Position numbers and translations under genes: made by a program. The notes beneath the pieces were generated by a model that was given only the letters and a program-made list of their open reading frames with translations, was not told the origin of the DNA and did no database searches. Source: Desulfobacula sp. (GTDB lineage: Bacteria > Desulfobacterota > Desulfobacteria > Desulfobacterales > Desulfobacteraceae). From it: a stretch of DNA of 40,783 nt. The stretch spans positions 1 through 40,783 of the forward strand of contig NZ_JAUWQB010000027.1 of the NCBI RefSeq assembly GCF_030611305.1, read 5' to 3'. Below, in pieces: positions 15,650-24,604 of the stretch (positions are counted from its first letter, which is position 1; every line of letters begins with the position of its first letter).

Positions 15650-16801
15650 GTGGAAACTATAGCCCCCTTCATAGAAGTAATAGATGAGATAAAAGAGGCC
15701 GGCGGAGAAGTCTTTAAAATGTGCTTTCAGTGTGGCTTGTGCGATACTGTTTGTCCGTGGAATAAGGTTCGACCCTTTAGCATGCGCAAGCTGATCCGGG
15801 AGGTTGCCTTTGGTTTGACTGAAATTGAAAGCGAAGATATATGGCGCTGCACAACCTGCGGAATCTGTCCTGAGCAGTGCCCGAGGGGCGTCAAACAGAT
15901 AGATATCAGCGTAGCCCTGCGAAGGGTGGCAACGGAATATGAAGTTTTCCCCGCCTCTGTCAAATCCGCCCGTACGGCTCGGGCAAGCCTGATTTCTGAA
16001 GGCAACCCCTTGCAGGGAGACCGAAAAAAGCGGGCTGACTGGGCTAAAGATCTGTCTGTAAAAACGTACACAGAGGGAATGGAAGCCTTATATTTCGTTG
16101 GCTGCTATCTTTCCTATGACCCGAGGATGAAAAAAGTAGCAATCGCCACAACCAATATCCTTAAAAAAGCCGGGGTAAATTTTGGGATACTGGGTGACAA
16201 GGAAAGCTGTTGTGGAGAAAGCATACGCAAGACAGGCAGTGAGGAAGTTTTCAAAAATCTGGCCAAAGAAAATATCAAAACCTTTATTGATAATGGCGTA
16301 AAAAAAATCATTGTTTCTTCCCCCCATTGCTTTCACACTTTTAAAAATGAATATCCCGAATTTATGGTAAACTTTGAGGTTATTCATATGTCCCAATATC
16401 TCCTTGAGCTGATTAATGAAGGACGGCTTGAACTAACAGGAGAATACCCGAAAAAAGTAACCTTTCATGATCCCTGTTATCTTGGCCGGCATAATAATGT
16501 ATACGACGAACCTCGGGATCTTTTAAACAAGGTAGCCGGTTTGGAACTGATTGAGATGGAAAATTCCCGCAAGAACAGCCTTTGCTGCGGTGGCGGCGGT
16601 GGCAGGATCTGGATGGACACACCCCAGGAAGAAAGGTTTTCCGATATCAGACTGAAACAGGCAAAAGAGGTTGAGGCCCAGGTTCTTGCGACATCCTGCC
16701 CATACTGCATTACCAACTTTGAGGAAAGCCGCCTGAATCTTGAATATGAAGATGTCCTGGAAGTCAAAGACATCACAGAGATTATCAGTGAGATGCTTTA
16801 G
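15650..16801 (+). CDS. bamD: BamD, HdrD/HdrBC-like iron-sulfur subunit of the class II benzoyl-CoA reductase complex
   Basis: A 383-residue heterodisulfide reductase-like protein. Two ferredoxin-type clusters lie near the N-terminus (CFQCGLCDTVCPW and CTTCGICPEQCPRG). Two CCG domains follow (SCCGESI with HCFHTF; FHDPCYLGRHN with LCCGGGGG and TSCPYC). I prefer the GTG at 15650 because AAAAGG lies 9 nt before it; an ATG at 15632, inside the bamC end, would add six residues and has no ribosome site. BamD, E and F together resemble Hdr/Mvh electron-bifurcating modules, and are thought to couple ferredoxin or benzoyl-CoA reduction to an exergonic electron transfer. No hydrogenase subunit is present here. 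Confidence 0.9.
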   Translation: METIAPFIEVIDEIKEAGGEVFKMCFQCGLCDTVCPWNKVRPFSMRKLIREVAFGLTEIESEDIWRCTTCGICPEQCPRGVKQIDISVALRRVATEYEVFPASVKSARTARASLISEGNPLQGDRKKRADWAKDLSVKTYTEGMEALYFVGCYLSYDPRMKKVAIATTNILKKAGVNFGILGDKESCCGESIRKTGSEEVFKNLAKENIKTFIDNGVKKIIVSSPHCFHTFKNEYPEFMVNFEVIHMSQYLLELINEGRLELTGEYPKKVTFHDPCYLGRHNNVYDEPRDLLNKVAGLELIEMENSRKNSLCCGGGGGRIWMDTPQEERFSDIRLKQAKEVEAQVLATSCPYCITNFEESRLNLEYEDVLEVKDITEIISEML

Positions 16802-16825
16802 AAAAATGATTTTGAGTAAGTGGTC

Positions 16826-16853
16826 TGAGCCCAACGCAGTAATCGGAAAAATT
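16826..16853 (-). repeat. Dispersed 28-bp repeat, copy 2
   Basis: Exact inverted copy of 11484-11511, in the 97-bp gap between bamD and bamE. The neighbouring GACGGTTTTCGGGCG continues the similarity to copy 1 with small differences. Confidence 0.8.
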
Positions 16854-16898
16854 GACGGTTTTCGGGCGAGCACTAAATATATGATGAGGAGATAGAAA

Positions 16899-19800
16899 GT
16901 GGAAAACGATGTATTACCAAAAGAAGTAATTCAGCAATTTTCTAAAAATCTTGGAGACAAAAACTTTGGAGACGTAATGGTTGTTGGCGGGGGGGTCAGC
17001 GGTATTCAAGCCTCTCTTGATCTCGCCACTGCGGGTTTCAAGGTTTATCTGGTTGAGAAAGGACCGAGCATTGGCGGCCACATGGCCCAGCTTGACAAGA
17101 CTTTTCCTACAAATGACTGCTCGATGTGAATTCTCTCTCCAAAACTGGTCGAGGTCGGCCGGCATCCAAACATAGAGATTCTGACATTTAGTGAAGTAGA
17201 GACTGTAGAAGGGAAACAAGGTGATTTTAAGATAACGCTTAAAACAAGACCCCGATACATTATCGAGGACGAATGCACGGGTTGTACAACCTGTGTAGAA
17301 TACTGCCCCGTGGAATATCCTGATAAATTTAACCAGGGAATATCCCAGAATAAAGCCGTGCATGTATATTTTTCCCAGGCAATTCCCCTTGTTTCATATA
17401 TTGATGACAGTTGTCTCAGACTTAAAGAGAACAAATGTGATATCTGTAGCAGCGTATGTAAGACAGGCGCCATAGATTTCAGACAAACGCCCCGGAAAAC
17501 AGACATAAATGTAGGTGCGATCATTCTGTCTTCCGGTATTACGCCGTTTGATCCTTCAGTGAAGGATGAATATGGCTATGGGAAGATGCAGAACGTTGTC
17601 ACCAGTATGGACTATGAACGGCTTTTATCCTCCACAGGTCCTTACGAAGGCGAGGTCCTGCGTATCTCTAACAAGAAGCATCCCAAAAAAATAGCCTGGA
17701 TTCAATGCGTTGGTTCAAGACGGGTAACCGAAGGGGATAACAGCTATTGCTCAGGCGTGTGCTGTACCTATACCCAGAAACAGGTTATTTTGACAAAACA
17801 CCATTACGAAGATGCCGAGTGTACCATATTTCATAACGATATTCGTTCCTTTGGCAAGGATTTTGAACGATTCTTCCAAAGAGCAGAACAACTGCCCGGG
17901 GTTGAATTCATCAGAAGCTACGCATCCATCGAAAAAGAGATCCCTGACAGCAAGAATGTTGTTGTCAGATATGCGACTTCCGATGATGGTGTAAAAAGAG
18001 AAGAATTCGATATGGTGGTATTATCTGTTGGATTGAATCCGCCGGCGGCTTACAAGGAGATTTCAGAAAAATTTGGAATCGAGCTTAATTCACATGGATT
18101 CTGTAAAACAGATTCTACCAATCCGATCAAGACCAACAGACCCGGCGTTTTTGTCAGCGGCGCATTCCAGGGCCCGACAGATATTCCTGAGTCGGTTTTT
18201 ACCGCCAGCGGTGCCAGTTCTCAAATTGGTGAACTTCTTAACTACAGGCGGGGGAAGCTGGCCAAAGAAAGAGTTTATCCGATCGAGCGGGATGTCTCCG
18301 CCGAAGAGCCCAAGATAGGCGTTTTTGTCTGTCATTGCGGGGCCAATATTTCAAGTGTTGTCAATGTGCCCTCCACAGTTGATTATGCCTTAACTTTACC
18401 CAATGTTGTCTACGCCACAGATCAAATTTTTTCATGTGCAACCAATTCTGCCAAGGAAATAACAGACCTGGCAATAGAAAAAGGATTCAACCGGGTTGTC
18501 ATTGCTGCCTGTTCCCCCAGGACCCTTGAACCCTTGTTCCGGGATACCCTTCGAGAAGCCGGGTTGAATCAATATTACCTTGATATGGCCAATATTCGAG
18601 AACAGTGCTCCTGGGTTCATGCCAAGCAAAAGGAAGAGGCCACCCAAAAGGCACAGGATATCGTCCGGATGTCAGTAGCACGCGCCAGTCAACTGGAACC
18701 CTTACAGGAATTTGATCTGCCGGTAAACAAAGCGGCCTTAGTGGTTGGTGGCGGTATAGGCGGCATGACCTGTGCACTCTCCATAGCCAGACAGGGACAT
18801 GAGGTTCATCTCGTGGAGAAGAATAAAGACTTAGGTGGAATGGCGCGAAGACTTCATTCGACCCTGGAAGGCCTGGATGTTCAAGCCTATTTGAATGACG
18901 TGATACGCCAGGTTTATCAGAATCCCTTAATCCATGTATCCCATGAAGCCACTATTAAAAGTGTTACAGGCTATCTGGGCAATTTTACCACCATCCTGGA
19001 AACCGAGGGAAGGATCAAAGAAATAAAACATGGTGCCTCCGTCCTTGCGATAGGTGCTGATGAATATAAGCCTACCGAATACCTTTATGGGGAAAACGAT
19101 TCTGTCTTCACCCACCTTGAGCTGGGAGAAGAGATTGCCAAAGGAAACCAAACGGTCATTAATGCCGAAAGTCTGGTGATGATCCAATGTGTTGGCTGTA
19201 GAAACGAAGACAGAAATTATTGCAGCAGGGTATGTTGCAGTCATGCCGTAAAGAACGCCTTGAAACTCAAAAAGAAAAATCCCGAGATGCAGATTTATAT
19301 CCTTTTCAGGGATATGAGAACCTATGGGTTCAGGGAAGATTCTTACAGGGAAGCCTCAGAGAATGACGTACGTTTCATCCGTTATACGCCGGAAGATAAG
19401 CCTGTAGTGGAAGCGGCCAAAGAGGGTGGTAAAGACATTATACGGGTAACCGTTCCTGATCCCATTTTAGGCCGGCGGCTTGAACTTACTGCCGATGTTC
19501 TTTCTCTGGCTGCCGCTGTTATTCCCACTGAATCAACCAATGAAATAGCCAGCCACTTTAAGGTAACCTTGAGCCCGGATAACTTTTTCAAAGAAGCCCA
19601 TGTTAAATTAAAACCGGTTGAGTTTGCTACGGATGGCGTTTTTCTTTGTGGAACGGCTCACTATCCCAAACATATACCGGAAACGATTAACCAGGCGTAT
19701 GGCGCTGCCGGAAGGGTCTTAACACTTCTATCAAAAGATACGGTCATAGCATCCGGTTCTGTAGCCAAAGTAACTGAGTGCGATTGTGTGTCATGCGGCG

Positions 19801-20036
19801 CATGTATTACAGCGTGTGCCTATGATGCTATTGAATTCCGTGATACACCAAAGGGTAAGAAAGCCTTTGTGAACCCGATTCTGTGTAAAGGAGACGGTCT
19901 GTGTAATGCAAAATGTCCAACAAATGCTATTAGCCTAAAGCATTTTACCGATGATGCGCTCATAAGCCAGATTGATGCGGCAGTTACCCATGAAGATATC
20001 ATAGAACAAATGGATGCGGTTCTTGAAGAGGCATAG
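16899..20036 (+). CDS. bamE: BamE, HdrA-like flavoprotein with in-frame UGA (selenocysteine)
   Basis: A 1045-residue HdrA-type protein if the TGA at 17127-17129 (codon 77) is read through. Both sides are in the same frame and form one family protein. The order is FAD-binding [17 protein letters not shown], the HdrA motif [19 protein letters not shown] with Sec where HdrA normally has Cys, ferredoxin motifs [17 protein letters not shown] and [15 protein letters not shown], and a second Rossmann unit at about 612 ([21 protein letters not shown]). Two ferredoxin motifs end the protein ([32 protein letters not shown]). A SECIS-like hairpin follows the UGA. The start GTG is preceded by GAGGAGATAGAAA. 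HdrA proteins bifurcate electrons at flavin; BamE is expected to do so for the reductase. Confidence 0.92.
17127..17162 (+). promoter_or_regulatory. UGA codon and SECIS-like hairpin of bamE
   Basis: After the UGA (17127-17129), CTGGTC (17145-17150) pairs with GGCCGG (17157-17162) through loop GAGGTC (17151-17156). The loop sequence AGGUC equals that of the known bacterial fdhF SECIS. The loop GGU lies about 23 nt after the UGA, inside the usual 16-37 nt range. Confidence 0.75.
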
Positions 20037-20100
20037 GACCATGATGAATAGAGGCTGTTTTAAAGTTTTAAATAGCTTCTAACAAAGGAGGTTATAAATA

Positions 20101-20868
20101 ATGAGTACAGGTCTTGAATTTAAACCAAAAATATTAGGGTTTGTGTGTCACTGGTGAGCATACGGTGCTGCTGACCTGGCTGGAGTTTCCAGACTGCAAT
20201 ATACAAATGAAATGAGGCTTATTCGAGTCATGTGCTCCGGTAGAGTTGACCTGGAATTTATACTCAGAGCCTTCTCAAATGGACAAGACGGCGTGTTTAT
20301 TGGTGGGTGCAAGTTAGATGAATGTAATTATGTTACCCATGGAAATTATGATGCATTAGCCAACACCTATCTTACTAAAAAGATATTAGAACATATCGGC
20401 CTGAACCCAGAGCGCCTCCGGATCAAATTTATGACCGGCGCTGATGGAAATCTTCTGGCCGAATATACTGATGATTTTACCAATGAGATTAAGGAGTTAG
20501 GACCAATTGGCGAAAGCGAAGGCATGGATGAAAATGAATTGAAGTTCAAACTTGAAGCAGTTAGAAAATTGGTCCCCTACATTAAACTGGTGGAAAGACA
20601 GAGGCTGAGAGTACCTTTTAAATCGGAAGAAGCGTATAATAAGTTCTTTGAAAGCAGCGAGGTAAACAGGTTATTTAATGAATTAATTGTAGATAAATTG
20701 GCAATAAGCCAAATTATGGCGCTCCTGCGGGAAAGACCTCTTTCAGCTGGAGAAATCTCTGAGATTTTAGGTTTAAACCCGTCTGAAGTATCAAGACACC
20801 TTGATGTTTCAGCAAGGCAGGGATTAGTCAGGTTCGACAAAAGCCAGGACCTTATTGTTGCCGCCTGA
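20101..20868 (+). CDS. bamF: BamF, MvhD-like subunit with in-frame UGA (selenocysteine) and C-terminal helix-turn-helix
   Basis: A 255-residue protein if the TGA at 20155-20157 (codon 19) is read as Sec. The N-terminus ILGFVCHW-U-AYGAADLAGVSRLQY matches the MvhD motif FCCNWCSYAGADLAG, with Sec replacing Cys. Later MvhD landmarks are IRVMCSGRVDLEFILRAFSNGQDGVFIGGC and ECNYVTHGNYDA. MvhD-type subunits carry a [2Fe-2S] cluster and pass electrons to HdrA. After residue 195 a winged-helix-like segment (ISQIMALLRERPLSAGEISEILGLNPSEVSRHLDVSARQGLVRF) appears, which plain MvhD lacks. The ATG has a strong AAGGAGG ribosome site. An ATG at 20212 would lose the conserved N-terminus, so I reject it. Confidence 0.9.
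20155..20192 (+). promoter_or_regulatory. UGA codon and SECIS-like hairpin of bamF
   Basis: CTGGA (20180-20184) pairs with TCCAG (20188-20192) around loop GTT, 28 nt after the UGA at 20155-20157. The short GC-containing stem and GU loop fit loose bacterial SECIS criteria; it is less canonical than the bamE element. Confidence 0.6.
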
Positions 20869-20925
20869 GATGAAAGAGCAGGCACACAGATAAGACAAAG
20901 AAATAAGGAAGTTAGGACAGCGACT

Positions 20926-21378
20926 ATGGATAATGATAAAATCGATCAGATTATAAATAAACATCAGGGGAAAGCCAGTTCACTGATTCAAGTGTTGATA
21001 GAGATTCAGAATCAAAATCATTGGCTCCCTAAAGAAGTATTAGACAAGGTTAGTAAGAAACTGGAAGTACCGTTAACTCGTGTAATGCAAATAGCTACCT
21101 TTTATAAAACTTTTAGTTTGATTCCTAAAGGACGTAATGAAGTTCACGTATGTACGGGCAGCTCCTGTCATGCTCGTGGTTCGGCACGCCTCCTCGATAC
21201 GGTTCAAGACCTGATCGGAATTAGACCTGGTGAAACAGACTCTGACTCAAAGTTCAGCCTGGAAACCAGCAATTGCCTCGGCTGCTGTAATTTAGGGCCG
21301 GAGATAATAATCAATGGGAAACATCACGCCAGGCTAACACCTGACCAGGCAGAAGATGTGTTGAAAAACTACAAGTAA
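20926..21378 (+). CDS. bamG: BamG, NuoE-like [2Fe-2S] subunit
   Basis: A 150-residue thioredoxin-like ferredoxin subunit, homologous to NuoE and the HydA/Hnd gamma-type subunits. The four cluster cysteines are C76, C81, C117 and C121 (HVCTGSSCHARGS and NCLGCCNLGP). The N-terminal helical part (SSLIQVLIEIQNQNHWLPKEVL) and the TFYKTFSLIPKG phrase are typical. It pairs with BamH to form an NAD(H)-reactive module. The gene ends 9 nt before bamH. Confidence 0.93.
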   Translation: MDNDKIDQIINKHQGKASSLIQVLIEIQNQNHWLPKEVLDKVSKKLEVPLTRVMQIATFYKTFSLIPKGRNEVHVCTGSSCHARGSARLLDTVQDLIGIRPGETDSDSKFSLETSNCLGCCNLGPEIIINGKHHARLTPDQAEDVLKNYK

Positions 21379-21387
21379 GGAAAGATT

Positions 21388-23031
21388 ATGCCAAGGATAA
21401 ATTCAGCTGCTGAACTGGAAGAACGAAGGTCGGGTATCTTGTCAAAAAGAGATCCTGATAAGACCTGTATCTCGATATGTTCGGGAATGGGTTGTCACGG
21501 TCTCGGTAACGACAGGGTTATCAGCGCCTTTGAAGAAGAAATCAACAAACAAAATTTAAAGACTAAAGTTGATATTAGAGTAACCGGCTGCCATGGTTTT
21601 TGTGAAAAAGGGCCTATCGTAGTTATTTATCCTGAAGAAATCTGCTATATGGAGGTAACACCGGAGGATGTCCCGGAAATTATATCTCAGACTGTGCTTG
21701 AAAAGAAAGTGATTGACCGTCTGATTTATACTGATCCCAATACCGGCGAAAAAGCAGCACATCAGTCTGAAATACCTTTTTACAAGAATCAGACCCAGTA
21801 CCTTATCAGCTATAACCCTAAGATTGATCCTACAAGCATTGATGATTATCTGGCTAATGGTGGTTATTCTGGTTTATCCAAAGCGCTTTTTGAGATGAGC
21901 CCTGAGCAAGTCCTTGAAGAGGTAAAGAAAGCTAACCTGCGTGGTAGAGGCGGCGGTGGATTTCCTGCTGGTCGGAAGTGGGAGACTGCGCGAAATGCCC
22001 CGGGAAAAGATAAGTATGTTATTGTCAATGGTCATGAAGGTGAACCAGGGGCGTATATGGATAGAGCCATTTTTACGGGAAATCCGCATCTTGTGCTGGA
22101 AGGTCTGATAATTGGCGCTTATGCTATTGGCTCACATCAAGGATTTATCTATACACGTCATGATACTCCTCAATTAAAAAAGAATATTGATATTGCTCTT
22201 GCTAAGGCCACGGAATACGGTCTTTTAGGTGAAAATATCCTTGGCTCCGGCTTTAATTTTAATGTTGAGGTGCATTTTGATGTAGGAATATTTGTTTCCG
22301 GTGAGTCCAGCGCATTAATGAGTTCAATAGAAGGGAAAAACCCGGAACCAAGACCAAAATATATACGTACTTCGGTACGTGGTGTTTGGGACATGCCGAC
22401 CAACCTGAATAATGTAGAAACCTGGGCTAATGTGTCTCAGATAATCAATAAGGGCGCAGAATGGTATACCAGTATCGGGACAGAGAAAAGCAAGGGAACA
22501 AAACTCATATCCTTATCAGGTAATATAGTTAATACAGGGGTCGTAGAAGTTCCTTTTGGTACTACCCTCAGAGAGCTTGTTTACGACATTGGCGGTGGAG
22601 TTCCAAATGGGAAAAAACTCAAAGCGATTCATTTTGGAGGGCCCATGGGAGGCTCTATTCCAGAGGAATTTCTTGACACTCCTTTAGATTTTGATGAGCT
22701 TGCAAAACTGGGAGCTCCGATAGGGGCAGGTGGATTACTAGTATTGGATGAAGATACCAATATGGTTGAAAAAACCAGGTTCTTCCTTGATTTTCTCGTT
22801 AATGAGTCATGCGGTAAATGTGTTCCATGCCGTGAAGGCATCAGGCAGATGGCTAAGATTTTGACTAATATTAGTGAAGGAAATGGAAAAGAGGGAGACA
22901 TTGAGCTTTTGGAGGAGATAGCCGAGGTAGCTGGAACAGCCTCTTTGTGTGCGTTGGGGAAAACTGCTTCTGATCCGCTCCTGAGCTCTTTACGCTACTT
23001 CAGAGATGAGTATGAGGCACGCATCAAGTAG
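21388..23031 (+). CDS. bamH: BamH, NuoF-like NADH-binding flavoprotein subunit
   Basis: A 547-residue NuoF-type protein. An N-terminal [2Fe-2S] thioredoxin-like extension contains CISICSGMGCHGLG and VTGCHGFCEKGP. The NADH/FMN core holds NLRGRGGGGFPAGRKWE (about 183-199) and VNGHEGEPGAYMDR, with ESSALMSSIEGKNPEPRPK after it. A C-terminal [4Fe-4S] site follows (NESCGKCVPCREG, near 474, completed by the later SLCALGK). It would exchange electrons between NAD(H) and the BamDEF iron-sulfur core. The length and the N-terminal extension resemble soluble hydrogenase diaphorase subunits. Confidence 0.94.
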   Translation: MPRINSAAELEERRSGILSKRDPDKTCISICSGMGCHGLGNDRVISAFEEEINKQNLKTKVDIRVTGCHGFCEKGPIVVIYPEEICYMEVTPEDVPEIISQTVLEKKVIDRLIYTDPNTGEKAAHQSEIPFYKNQTQYLISYNPKIDPTSIDDYLANGGYSGLSKALFEMSPEQVLEEVKKANLRGRGGGGFPAGRKWETARNAPGKDKYVIVNGHEGEPGAYMDRAIFTGNPHLVLEGLIIGAYAIGSHQGFIYTRHDTPQLKKNIDIALAKATEYGLLGENILGSGFNFNVEVHFDVGIFVSGESSALMSSIEGKNPEPRPKYIRTSVRGVWDMPTNLNNVETWANVSQIINKGAEWYTSIGTEKSKGTKLISLSGNIVNTGVVEVPFGTTLRELVYDIGGGVPNGKKLKAIHFGGPMGGSIPEEFLDTPLDFDELAKLGAPIGAGGLLVLDEDTNMVEKTRFFLDFLVNESCGKCVPCREGIRQMAKILTNISEGNGKEGDIELLEEIAEVAGTASLCALGKTASDPLLSSLRYFRDEYEARIK

Positions 23032-23083
23032 ATGCAATGCTCGGCAAAGAACCAAGAATTATAGTTAAAGAGAGTATAAAAAG

Positions 23084-23668
23084 ATGAAGGAAATTCTTTT
23101 ACAGATAGATGGAAGGCAAGTTAAAGCAACAGAAGGGATGACCCTTTTGGAAGCAGCCCAAAGTGCAGATATATTTATTCCTACGCTCTGTCACCATGAG
23201 AAATTAGAACCTTATGGTGGGTGTCGACTTTGTATAGTAGAAGTAGAAGTTAACGGCTGGACAAAGCTCGTTGTTTCCTGCGTTTATCCGGTAGAAGAAA
23301 ATATAATTGTCAGAACCAGATCTGAGAAGGTAGATAAAATTCGTAAGATGATTTTGGAGCTTCTGCTGGCTCATGCCCCTGATTCTTTGCAATTGCAAGC
23401 TTTTGCTAAAGAGTATGGAGCAGATAGAGACCGTTTTGAAAAAGAGGCTTCATTTTGTATCCATTGCGGTCTATGTGTAAGATATTGTGCTGAAGTCAAA
23501 AAGAAACATGCTGTTGGATTTGTTAACAGTGGAGCAAGACGTGAGATAAGTTTTATTCCGGAAATAGCCGCAAAGGAGTGCAATGACTGTAAGGAATGTT
23601 TTGAGCTCTGCCCGACATCGTATCTCCAGGCAGTTTTCGTTTTAACCGAAGCCCTCGCGTTTCCCTAA
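23084..23668 (+). CDS. bamI: BamI, NuoG-like iron-sulfur subunit
   Basis: A 194-residue protein like the N-terminal part of NuoG. The [2Fe-2S] ligands are C36, C47, C50 and C66 (TLCHHEKLEPYGGCRLC and VVSCVYP). Two [4Fe-4S] motifs follow: C125-X2-C128-X2-C131-X3-C135 and C166-X2-C169-X2-C172-X3-C176 (CNDCKECFELCPTSY). It lacks the large molybdopterin-like domain of full NuoG, as expected for BamI. It completes the BamGHI module. The start ATG follows GAGAGTATAAAAAG, a weak ribosome site. Confidence 0.92.
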   Translation: MKEILLQIDGRQVKATEGMTLLEAAQSADIFIPTLCHHEKLEPYGGCRLCIVEVEVNGWTKLVVSCVYPVEENIIVRTRSEKVDKIRKMILELLLAHAPDSLQLQAFAKEYGADRDRFEKEASFCIHCGLCVRYCAEVKKKHAVGFVNSGARREISFIPEIAAKECNDCKECFELCPTSYLQAVFVLTEALAFP

Positions 23669-23692
23669 CCTTTTTGTAAGGAGAAGGAACAA

Positions 23693-24523
23693 TTGAGTGC
23701 AGGAAAAAATACTAAATTTTATCAAGCGCTTCGGTGCAAGGAAGGGGTCAGCCAGACAAATTTTTCCGACCAGACAATTGACCTGGAATTGATCGGAGAG
23801 GAACCCTTTTTAATCCGTATCGATGACAAGCCTTATTCAGTAGTGATGAGAACACCCGGGGAAGAGGTGTTTCACGCGGCAGGATTCTGTTTAGGGGAGG
23901 GGATTGCGGATGCTCCGGATGATTTCAAGACCATTGGATATGATAAAGATCTGGACCCAAATATTATTGATATCTGGCTCAAACCTGAACGGCGGGAAAA
24001 GATTCCGCATCTTCTTGAAAGAAGGGGCTTTGTCAGCCAAACCAGTTGCGGTATCTGTGGTAAGGAAATGATGAAGGAACTCAACCAGATATTAATGCCG
24101 GCGGAAAATGGCTTTGAGGTTGAAATTAATCACGTTTTTGATTGCATTGGTAAACTTTCCAAAAATCAAAAATACTATCAGAGAACCCGTGGATCACACG
24201 CTGCAATCATATTTGATGACCGGCTTCAAGCGATCTCTTTTTCTGAGGATGTGGGTCGGCATAATGCGCTTGACAAGGCAATCGGAAAAATCTTTATGGA
24301 CGGGACGCTGTCTGACGCCAGCATTCTTGTTCTATCTTCAAGGATCAGCTATGAACTCGTTCAAAAAGCTGCCAGAGCGCGTTTGCCGGTGATGATTTCT
24401 AACTCAAGACCCACCACCCTTGCCGTAGAAATGGGGCAGGCCCTTAACATGACGCTTGCCTTTCCTGCCGAGGAAACTGAATTAATAATAGTTTGCGGTG
24501 AAAACCGCATCAAGAGAAGATAA
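23693..24523 (+). CDS. fdhD: FdhD-family cofactor sulfurtransferase
   Basis: A 276-residue FdhD-like protein. In E. coli FdhD passes sulfur from IscS to the molybdenum cofactor of formate dehydrogenase through a CxxC loop. Here that loop is C119/C122 (SQTSCGICGK). Other landmarks are DKPYSVVMRTPGEEVFHAAGFCLGEGIA, GSHAAIIF, EDVGRHNALDKAIGK and VLSSRISYELVQKAARARLPV. The start is TTG (23693), after GGAGAAGG. It sits 24 nt after bamI within the operon, with no formate dehydrogenase nearby. A role in maturing the tungsten-pterin cofactor of BamB is inferred from context. Confidence 0.9.
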   Translation: MSAGKNTKFYQALRCKEGVSQTNFSDQTIDLELIGEEPFLIRIDDKPYSVVMRTPGEEVFHAAGFCLGEGIADAPDDFKTIGYDKDLDPNIIDIWLKPERREKIPHLLERRGFVSQTSCGICGKEMMKELNQILMPAENGFEVEINHVFDCIGKLSKNQKYYQRTRGSHAAIIFDDRLQAISFSEDVGRHNALDKAIGKIFMDGTLSDASILVLSSRISYELVQKAARARLPVMISNSRPTTLAVEMGQALNMTLAFPAEETELIIVCGENRIKRR

Positions 24524-24604
24524 AGTCAAGGTAACAATTTACACAAAAAAAGATCAAAACAAAAAAACTGATAAATATAAAAAACCAATAAACAGGAGGA
24601 TAAT

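Noticed and set aside
17127-17129. Stop codon splitting bamE into a 76-aa fragment and a 908-aa gene
   Set aside because: The frame continues without a break, the UGA falls on a conserved Cys of the HdrA motif, and a SECIS-like hairpin follows at the right distance. Read as selenocysteine.
20212-20868. Shorter bamF starting at ATG 20212
   Set aside because: It would lose the conserved MvhD N-terminal cluster motif and has no good ribosome site, while ATG 20101 has AAGGAGG and an in-frame UGA in the motif.
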